From contig NWUY0303902673.1 of assembly GCA_004151065.3 (NCBI GenBank), positions 1-11,533 on the forward strand: a stretch of 11,533 nt of DNA, written 5' to 3'. Source of the stretch: Larix sibirica (lineage: Eukaryota > Streptophyta > Pinopsida > Pinales > Pinaceae). Under the pieces are notes generated by a model. It was not told the origin of the DNA. It saw only the letters and a list, made by a program, of their open reading frames with translations, and did not search any database. Within the stretch, counting starts at the first letter, position 1. Every line of letters starts with the position of its first letter. Below are positions 1 through 7,530 of this stretch, in pieces. A program made the position numbers and the translations under genes.

Positions 1-18
1 GTGAGCACTTTTTGGGTG

Positions 19-561
19 TTAACAACTACTGGCCACCCATCGAGTTTTTCTAGGTGGTGGTGGTTCTTTGCCACCTCCTCCTCCTCCTCCTGACATAAGA
101 TGATTTATAATTAAATTTTTAGCTTCAGGAGTGATAAACGATTTGGGTGGATTTTTCTGGGTAGAGGATTCTCCACTTTCGATGGAAAAAATTGGGGGAT
201 CAGGTAAACCAAATGGATTAATGGGATTTTGCAGAGGTGAATCTCTTCCGAGAGTCTCAACAATAAATTCTGACTCATAAAATTGTGGGCTAGGCAGAGG
301 AGGAGAAAAAATCCTTCGGTGATGGTCAGGTGAGGTGGATTGATATTTTCCACGTCTATGTATCTAGGAGATCAGATCTTGTAGAGCAAAACATTATTCA
401 TGGAAAGGGTTCTAGTGAGTATGTATGCATCTAGATGCTAGTTTTTCCTTCGTGGAGTCGCCAAGTGGATATCATAGCCAGCAACCTGATTTCATCCACT
501 ACAAAATCAGGGCATAAATTTTGTTGTTGTCATAGGGAAGATCAATCTTCTTTCTCTTCAT
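19..561 (-). pseudogene. Broken leader/gag-region ORF of an LTR retrotransposon
   Basis: A single minus-strand frame runs from an ATG at 559-561 to a TAA at 19-21, about 181 codons, interrupted by TAG (499-501, 412-414, 364-366), TGA (472-474) and TAA (394-396). The predicted protein starts MKRKKIDLP. It has a Pro/Ser-rich middle with pieces such as FSPPLPSPQFYESEF and NPFGLPDPPIF, and near the end a run of seven glycines followed by KEPPPPRKTRWVASS. The ATG lies one base beyond the primer-binding site, which is where an LTR element begins its internal region. I see no CCHC zinc knuckle, protease or reverse transcriptase, so calling it gag-region rests on position only. The rest of the element would lie left of the window. 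The frame stays protein-like on both sides of every stop, so I read it as a decayed gene rather than chance. Confidence 0.55.
74..91 (+). repeat. (CCT)6 trinucleotide repeat
   Basis: There are six perfect CCT units. On the minus strand they are read as GGA codons and form most of the seven-glycine run near the end of the broken leader ORF, so they may be a coding microsatellite of variable length. Confidence 0.9.
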
Positions 562-562
562 A

Positions 563-580
563 TCCCTGGAAACGACGCCA
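563..580 (-). other. Primer-binding site, tRNA-Asp type
   Basis: The minus strand reads TGGCGTCGTTTCCAGGGA. The plant tRNA-Asp(GUC) primer-binding site used by many Ty3/gypsy elements is TGGCGCCGTTGCCGGGGA, so 15 of 18 bases agree, including the 5' TGG that pairs with the tRNA CCA end. It lies 7 bases (581-587) past the proposed LTR end, a normal spacing. The three differences (C to T, G to T, G to A) fit an old, decayed copy. The site fixes the polarity of the element: its LTR is to the right and its internal region to the left. Confidence 0.8.
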
Positions 581-587
581 AAAAAGA

Positions 588-1326
588 TGTTAGTCCCATA
601 GATGTTCTAAGGATGTATTTAGAACTATTCCTAGGCATCAATATTTCTTATTGTTTATCTTTTGACAATAATTAATCAAGAATCATTTCATTGATAACCA
701 ATACCAAGAGAAATTATAATCAAGTTTCAAAGAATATGGGAAACACTTCTGATATGTCAATATAAACTTTGAACAAATTGTATGAATGGAATAGCATGAG
801 AGAAGGAACTTGTTTAAAGTAAATCTTTATCCCATGTTTACAAAAAATGTACTGAGTAGAATGAATTCAGTAGTCATAACAAAATAACGACAAAGTAAAA
901 TCCAGTCCTTGATAGGAATGATACGATCAAATATTTATATAATATGAATACTTCACAACATACATTACCCATAAACCATATTTGAATCAAATATCATTTA
1001 AATATAATCACATCAATGTCTATGCTAACTTTTCCAATTATAGAATAAGTTTGAAAAGAGATGGAATTACAAAGAAGGAAATACTAACTGTGCACATCAA
1101 AGTTTAGTATCCACATGCATGCGAGATAAATCTTGAAAGGTATTTCTCATTACTTGATCAAATTGAAATCATCATAAGTTACACTTCTTACAAAAAATTC
1201 AACCCTTGGTCTAGATTGCTTTTATCTATTTATAGCCCTTTGGGATTTTACAACAATTATAACAAAAATCTGTTATAGCATAACAACTTTCAGTTTCTCA
1301 TATTGTTATCAACAAAATTTGTTACA
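588..1326 (-). mobile_element. Probable 5' LTR of a Ty3/gypsy-type retrotransposon
   Basis: The inner edge is well supported: on the minus strand it ends ...GGGACTAACA, followed by 7 bases and the tRNA-Asp primer-binding site. A TATA box at 1226-1235 points into it, as expected for an LTR promoter. The outer edge is less certain. The best candidate is TGTAACAAA starting at 1326, which gives TG...CA ends with an imperfect TGT/ACA inverted pair and a length of about 739 bp. That leaves only about 90 bp upstream of the TATA box, which is short for a U3 region, so the true edge could lie further right. The partner LTR is not in the window, so identity between the LTRs and target-site duplication cannot be checked here. 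The body is AT-rich with no ORF. Confidence 0.6.
1226..1235 (-). promoter_or_regulatory. TATA box of the LTR promoter
   Basis: The minus strand reads CTATAAATAG, a near-ideal plant TATA box. It lies inside the proposed LTR and points toward the primer-binding site. Transcription would be expected to start roughly 25-35 bases further on, near 1195-1200, which would define the U3/R border. The start site is inferred. Confidence 0.6.
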
Positions 1327-4300
1327 ATGATGTTTTTTTCTGGAAAAAATGATGTTGACTTCTTGGTAGTGGGGACTGGGGTCCTCCTTGCTGAGGTGGA
1401 GGAGAATTTTGTTCCGTCGATGATGTTCCAGCTGCTAAATGCGTATTTGAAGCTCTCTCTAGCTACTTCACTTCAAGGAATCTCGTGATAGTATTCCATT
1501 CCTTACCCATTGGATACTAAAAAACCCTTAGTTCCCTGAGTTCCATATCTAGCTCTAAATAATATCCAAAAGAAGGTTCGGTAGAGACTTGAAAATGCTA
1601 TGAAATCGATTAAGGATCTCAAAATACGGGTGCAAATTATTCACAATTGTTCTTCCATTTATTTCTCCATGAGTATCTTCCAGATGGAATTTGGAATTGC
1701 GTGCATCCAATATCATGGAAATATCATTACCCTTGCGATATAAGTCTACATGTCCATCCCAAAAGTATGGAATACAAGGTGGGAACACATTTCTGAATAA
1801 ATCTTTGAAAGAATGAACATCATGTTTCAGTTGGTTATCCATATCAACAACATTCCGAGCCATTAATCCTTTTGTAATCACTTTATTTGATTCTATAATT
1901 ACTTTTGTTCTGTCTTGGACAACATATGCTTGAAGCTCATCAAATTTATTTTCATTCAAGAAATCAATTACAAAATTTTCTATATCTGTATTTTTGTTCA
2001 TGCTTGTTCGAAATTGAATGAGAGTCTTTGGAATCTTTCTCAGCGTTTTCCTAGTCTTTTTGGGACATGACAAAATGGCTCGATGGTGCTGTTATCAGTG
2101 CTTCTATTTGTTCCCAAATTACAAACTTTGCAGTTTTGTGCAAAGGCGTAGCCATCAATTTTCTAGATAAATCCTAAATGATTTTTTGTAGATATACGTT
2201 AGATTGTTGTAGCTTAGAGATGACCAAGTCTCTTTTAGCTAAGTATTCAGTGGAATTATTTAGCTCGTCACATTTGAGCTTTAGTTGATTATGTGCATGA
2301 TTCAATTGGGAACCTTTAAGACTCATTTCTACAACTTCCTCCACGAGCTTATCTGTAGGGTCTGCTGAATATGTGGCTTGTAAAGCTGCAGCCTTTTGAC
2401 GCAGGGCGTCTTGATTTTTCTTCTTGAGCTCATTTACTTCGCTTTCCAAAGAAACGATCCTTTCCTTGAGTGTTTGGCCATCAGCCAATGTCTTGTCCAG
2501 CTCAGACTATATCGCCAAAACTTCAACTGTTTGAGAATGCTCAATTGTGGGGATGTTGAGATTTTTCTTCAAACCTACAATCTCCTCATCCTTTTATTTT
2601 AAAATGATCTGAACCGGAGTTGCATCAATAGGATCCTAAACCAATTTGGTAATTTGCTACTCTAAATTAGTTATCTTCAACTGTTTGGATTTATTCGATG
2701 ACTTCTAGTTTTTGAACTGCTTTTCTAGTATGTTGACGACATCCAGCAACTTATTAGTAATCATAGTGTACTTCATTACATCTCTGTACACTCCTTCACC
2801 TATTTTTCGGTGAAGCTCCATGATATATTTTGAAGGAAATGTGTCCAAATTAACCGTGACCTGAGTGGTCTTGAAATTTGAAGGTACCTTCTTTCCTCCA
2901 GGAACAAGTGGTTCTAAAATTTCCATCTTCAAGGTCCCCTACCTCAAATCTAGTGCAGGAAACATCTTGGACTGGTGTTCTATCTCGAGATCTTTATTTG
3001 GGAACATAGTCTTTTGGAGATAAATGTTATCGTCCTTAATTTGAGAATATAGGACAAATAGTCCAGCCCTAAATGGTGATGTTGTCACCAAAGCATCCTT
3101 TTGAGAAGATGTATCCTGCTTCTGATGCCACATTGCAGATGGAAATTTTTCCAAGATGATAGGTGCCAGAGATGTGGGAGTCGGTTTAATTTGTAATGTT
3201 GTGTTGGATACATTTTTTGATCTGTAAATCTTTGAATTTGACTCAACACTCTCTGATTTATATTTGTCAACATTAGAGGTCAGTTCAGGCATGCTACTTT
3301 TTCCCAAAGTAACAACTTTATGTGGCATAGGGATGACCGGTGCCATAGTGGCTTGGCTTGGATCCAAAACCAATTTAGCTTGCTCCCAACTATCCAAGTT
3401 TGGAAATTTTATCCAATATTTGGTGTCGCTCATGGGGATAAGCTGTTGCTCTAGCAAACTGTCTTTTCTGAGAGATGATCCCTTTAGTATCGAACTTCCA
3501 TGTAAATATCATAATGAAGTTGAATGTTGCTAACATTTCGTCGACCAATGTTTGAGCGGACCTACTTCTTACTTTAAAAGGACCAGCTTCACTGGGGACT
3601 TTGAAAGTCCTAGGTCTATTACACTTCATGAAATGTACGTCGTCGCAGTTGAACCTTTGGCAGATGTATTCCAAGGAAAAGAGCCTAGGATTCATGAATA
3701 CATTTAACTTATATGGAGCTGTCTTTGCTCCAAATACTCAAAAGCTCAGTGTGGGTCTTGAAACAAAACCAATCCCTGAATGAGTCATTAGGCTTTAACT
3801 AGAGCAAATTCTTGCATTTTGGAAATATTTTGTGAGGGGGAACATCAAAAAACAAGGAATAAAATTTAGTTACAATGGAATCCACAAACATAGAAAATCC
3901 TTCATGACTCAGAATAGGAGTAATTTAATTTCGGAGATCTTCTCGGCTGAAGAATTCCTTATTATGATAGATGATCATGTAAATTAAAATGGAATTGTAT
4001 CTGAAAAACTTTCTAGAAGCAAAATTCTTGAACTATAAATAAATGGATTGGGAAAGGAAAGATGCCATGTTTAACTTAACAAGTGATTCCTTCTGTGACA
4101 AATTGATAAGAAAGAGAAATACTAAGGCAGCATCATCAATTACCAAGTCATGATCGTACCCAAGGACTTGGAAGATCATGTATAATATAGGCTGGGATTG
4201 CTCTGAGAATACTTCTATACTGAACATTTACTATGTACTTGGCAAGTCTTCTACTGGGGGAATTAACATTCAAATGAATGCTTCCCTGCTTTTTGATGAT

Positions 4301-4556
4301 AATTATCGAATATTTCCTACCGATACTTCTTCATGGAACTGAAATATGGTATTGTCTTCACCAATCTAGAGCCCCATATATTGAAGAAATCATTTCCACT
4401 CTTGGCCTGGTCTTCGACCTCTCTGGACAATTGATGCAGATTGGAGAATGAAGATATGGGGTCATGAATGTCAAAAGAATCTTCTACCAAGTGTTCTTCT
4501 TTGTTGAGTGTAGAGGCTGTAGAGGAATATGACTCAAGGTTAGCAATAGAACCCAT
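1322..4556 (-). pseudogene. Ghost gene 1: long uncharacterised intronless gene, multiply broken
   Basis: Protein-like sequence can be followed for about 1,080 codons from an ATG at 4556 to a TAA at 1322-1324, with frame changes near 4300, 4152, 3740, 3480, 2035 and 1580. In-frame stops are TAG at 4317, 4033, 3799, 2939, 2705, 2657, 2636, 2507, 2174, 2051, 1517 and 1463, and TAA at 3925 and 2594 (lowest base of each codon). In order: an acidic Ser-rich start (MGSIANLESYSSTAS); a long mixed domain with SPSRRLAKYIVNVQYRSIL, DLVIDDAALVFLFLINLS, FFRYNSILIYMIIYHNKEFF, DWFCFKTHTEL, VFGAKTAPYKLNVFMNPRLF and KYWIKFPNLDSWEQAKLVL; a Ser/Thr/Pro-rich linker; a coiled coil (about 2650-2180, e.g. RIVSLESEVNELKKKNQ); a folded-looking segment (2073-1555); and a Pro/Gln tail (STEQNSPPPQQGGPQSPLP). 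I see no intron signals, no zinc knuckle and no pol motifs. The family is unknown to me; a plant repeat-borne gene is likely. Confidence 0.65.
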
Positions 4557-4688
4557 TACGATACTGGTGAGATGAAAGAGGTGATGAAGGATGCTTAGCT
4601 TTGGCTGTGAAGAGGCTGGTGTGATGATGGATAGAAGAGAAACTCACGGCAGTAGAAAAATAAGTGCTTTATAAATTCAAGTAAAGCA

Positions 4689-4696
4689 TATTTATA
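4689..4696 (-). promoter_or_regulatory. TATA box and leader of ghost gene 1
   Basis: The minus strand reads TATAAATA in the context CGCTATAAATATGC. A start about 30 bases downstream (near 4660) would give a leader of about 105 nt, pyrimidine-rich (TTCTCTTCTATCCATCATC) and free of upstream ATG codons as far as I can see. It ends at the ATG at 4556, which has G at -3 and G at +4, a good plant start context. A weaker TTTATAAA lies at 4669-4676. The leader and start site are inferred. The layout is that of an ordinary plant RNA polymerase II gene, not an LTR leader, because no primer-binding site follows. Confidence 0.5.
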
Positions 4697-4880
4697 GCGG
4701 AAATTTGGAAATGGATGACTTGAATGAGTTGTACACATGGCATCCAGGGAATGGTCATTTATGCGACAGGAACGAGGGAGCTTAATGCTTGGGGACCGTT
4801 ACTCCTGAGATGGCGGTGGTAATATATGTTGGATAAAACCTAGGTGGGTCTCCTTAAGGGGTGATAGACTCGAGGAGTGT

Positions 4881-4977
4881 TTTTAGGGCTCAATATAAGC
4901 GGTTTGGGAAGCTCGCTTTTCGGGGCCTGGATGAACTTGAGACTGCCACATGGCCAAAGTGGTTTCCATTCAGGGTC
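4881..4977 (+). repeat. Diverged direct repeat, copy A
   Basis: It begins TTTTAGGGCTCAATATAAGC and runs through a GCCTGGATGAACTTGAGAC core to CCACATGG and CATTCAGGG. It matches copy B at 5164-5260 at roughly three bases in four, in the same order and with almost no gaps. It lies within a 67-codon plus-strand open frame with no recognisable product. The strand label is arbitrary. It is upstream of the TATA box of ghost gene 1, so the pair could be an old promoter-side or subterminal repeat. Confidence 0.7.
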
Positions 4978-5163
4978 ACACCTGGTTCATTAAAATTTGA
5001 GCAACTATTGGGGCCTAAAAGCACAACGGATGTAGATCACCTCCCCTTTTACATCAATATTTGAACCTGACTTGAAATGGCTTCATGTCACTTGATCCCT
5101 TGGGCCTAACAAACAGCTGTAAGGATGCGACAATTATCTTTCCATTGATGTCAACATGAGCGG

Positions 5164-5260
5164 TTTTAGGGCTCGATATAAGTAGTTTGGAAAGGCCGAT
5201 TTTTCAGGCCTTGAATGAACCTAGGACCACCACATGGACCAAGAGGCTCTCATTCAGGGA
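5164..5260 (+). repeat. Diverged direct repeat, copy B
   Basis: This is the partner of copy A, offset by 283 bp. It begins TTTTAGGGCTCGATATAAGT and contains GCCTTGAATGAACCTAGGAC, then CCACATGG and CATTCAGGG. Similarity fades after about 5260. Divergence between the copies suggests an old duplication rather than an active tandem array. Confidence 0.7.
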
Positions 5261-5339
5261 TCGAACTCTTTGCTTAAAGAGCGTGCACTTTGAGACCCTG
5301 AATAAAATCTCCACTGTTGATATGTACTTTACTGTTAAG

Positions 5340-6041
5340 TGTTGTCGATCGATTGGTTTTTTCAATTGACGACCATACGGATGTTCACACGATCAATATT
5401 TTAATCCCTTTTCCTCTAGATTTAAATTCCAATCCTAGAATGTGAAGTCAAAGGTGTGACCTTCGATCAAGTGTGTTGTTCGTTGCCGGCTATGAAAATA
5501 TTAGTACCAACAGTCACCATCTAAACTCAACTAAATTCACTTGATTAGGCCACTTGGTTTTCTAGTATGATAGTTTGTTGTGTATAATGAAATGAACATG
5601 ATTGCACTTACACCTCAGTGCCAGCTATAAAATATACCTTTAATGTTGTCTTTGAGTCTTCATAAATGGAAACACGGTTCTAGGAACTGTGTGGGATGAT
5701 ATGGAGGGAATGAAACTCTTGCTTAATGTGATAAAACTAAAAAAGGATATGTCATAAACATAAATCAAAAGTTAAGGAATGATTTTAATGCTAATAAGCT
5801 ACAAGAAATAGAAGCTACTAAATTTATTAATAAGAAAGGATAAATTAGAGTGCCTACAAAATCCATGATTTTGTAGGTACTCTTATGAAAATAGTTGAAT
5901 TAAAATGCCAAGGCAAAAGAAAGTAAATATATGAGCTCATTCATAGTCTACACAACATATTCTCTAACTTGAGATGAAAACCAAAATTTTACAATAATCA
6001 TGCAGAGGCATGAAAAAAGTGTAAAATTAGAAAAATCAATT
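5340..6041. other. Gene-free AT-rich stretch
   Basis: I see no reading frame, RNA gene or element end that I can support here, apart from the hairpin at 5847-5883. Confidence 0.6.
5847..5883. repeat. Tight inverted repeat / hairpin
   Basis: Two 16-base arms (5847-5862 and 5868-5883) are complementary except at one pair, which would be a G-U wobble if the plus strand were transcribed. The loop is five bases (CCATG). It is not followed by a T-run and no element ends are visible around it. It could be a small foldback remnant or the palindromic centre of a decayed element. Confidence 0.7.
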
Positions 6042-7530
6042 CTAAGCTCTATGAGTGGTGTCAATAGACACCTATACATGATTGATTCTCCTTTCTTCTT
6101 TCATTTTAGCACTGTTTCTTTTTAGCTTCAACTTGTTAGACTTATTTTGCACGTACAATTTTTTACCCTTACGGATCATGAGATCCCTCTCTAATTTGTA
6201 CTATGCCTTCTTAGTCTTAAATTTTCCCCTCTCTTCAACTAATTGAGATACATTGACCTTCAGGTTGACTTTTCATCCTTGAGATAGCCATTTATCAACT
6301 CTAACTTTTTCATCTCCGTTTCTAGATAGGATACTCTATCCCTTAGTGTTTTATCAGTAATTGGAAGAGAGGGTTTCAATGCCTCAAAATAATCATCAAC
6401 ATGATGGTCGTTGTCAAACTAACCTTCCTCCCCTTTCTGTTGTTCTATCTCACGATCAAAATGGGTATCACTATGGCTTGGTACAGGGGTAGTACTATAG
6501 GCATGTTAAAGAGTGTCCTGATCGACATCCTCTACCTCCGAAGAATTTTCATGTTTCTCTTCATCAAACTCGATGAGGTCAATACACTGGTTTTATATCT
6601 TGCAGGTGTGTTTTGCTGGGGAGTGTACTTACCATACTCCTCGTAATTCTATGCGTACCTAAATAAATCGGTGGGTTGCTTGTTTCGCCACAACCTCCTA
6701 TCTTAATTTTCTTCATTGCAAACTTAGGTTAGTTCTTTACCCTTTCCCAATGGATATGCATAATCAATTTTAGGTGCTTGATGTTGAGAATGTAAATTGG
6801 ATGAGGTTCCAAGATCAATGCTATGAACCGATTTTTCATCATCGAGGTCTTCTTGAATAGAATCGCTACATTTCTTCCCAGTCTTTGGTTGATACTTGGG
6901 CCATAATTGATTCTCTCCAAATTGATTTTTCGGGTCAAAAACTCTTCCCAACTCTCATTAAATTCATATAATGTATGTTGAACCAAGATTTTAACCAAAT
7001 GGAAGTGGAAAAGGATCCTACCAGTATCACGTAGGGTTTTATGTATTGTGCTATCCATTTTCTTGAGACTATTCAAAAGATAATATGGCATATTTATTGA
7101 TTGACCCTCGAAAATAAAACACCCTCACATGATAGAAATATATGAAGGAATAATTACCTTCACATCTAATGTACATCTGTATCAGTTTGAGAATGGTCCA
7201 CCATCCTTTTTGGAAAAATTTGACAATAATTCCATATTTAATGCTTCGTGACTTGGTTTCTTCAAAAATTGCTTCCAAGAGTCCTGTTGAAGCCCACTTC
7301 TCTTGAACCACTTCTCCCCACTTGTGGGAGTTGTGTTTCTTGAGCTATAAAATCCTTAGAAAGATGCATTTTGAGATCCCCAATTCGAGCAATGTCCCCA
7401 TCAAAGTTCATGGCAAAACTCTGGTGACTTCAACATTATAGCCATCAAAATTCTATAAGAAGGGGAGCCATCTAGTTTTCTAGAACAAGAGAAGCTATTC
7501 ATCCTAGGATTCCAAACCATATGAATACAT
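6042..7530 (-). pseudogene. Ghost gene 2: uncharacterised plant-repeat protein, multiply broken
   Basis: A decayed minus-strand gene of about 500 codons can be followed from a possible ATG at 7530 (MYSYGLES) to a TAG at 6042. The N-terminal domain contains KTRWLPFL, NFDGYNVEVTRVL, MNFDGDIARIGDLKMHLSKD, a FIAQ..LP..GEKWFK-type motif, INMPYYLLNSLKKMD and HLVKILVQHTLYEFNESWEE. The FIA...LP..GE.WFK and LP..LL.SL.KM patterns recall transposon-borne proteins common in land plants, from memory only. An acidic middle follows (FDEEKHENSSEVEDVDQD), then a coiled-coil C-terminus (LRDRVSYLETEMKKLELING, LVEERGKFKTKK). In-frame stops are TAG at 7504, 7495, 7480, 7453, 6649, 6419, 6201 and 6072, TAA at 6724, 6703 and 6506, and TGA at 7408, 7182 and 7125 (lowest base of each). 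Frames shift near 7410, 7320, 6950, 6585 and 6275. No promoter was seen upstream. The start is weakly supported. Confidence 0.6.

Noticed and set aside
111-353. Open frame of 80 codons on the minus strand
   Set aside because: It lies in a different frame from the longer ORF that starts at the primer-binding site and runs through the same bases. The other frame gives a continuous Pro/Ser-rich protein, so this one is a shadow.
1303-1488. Plus-strand frame of 61 codons
   Set aside because: It is antisense to the Pro/Gln-rich tail of ghost gene 1, and its composition mirrors that tail.
6057-6072. Small perfect hairpin GGTGTC-AATA-GACACC
   Set aside because: A six-base stem at the tail of ghost gene 2, too short to separate from chance, with no T-run after it.
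6401-6646. Plus-strand frame of 81 codons with hydrophobic, membrane-like segments
   Set aside because: It is antisense to the acidic linker of ghost gene 2. Acidic codons read backwards give Leu/Phe-rich sequence, so the apparent membrane protein is an artefact.
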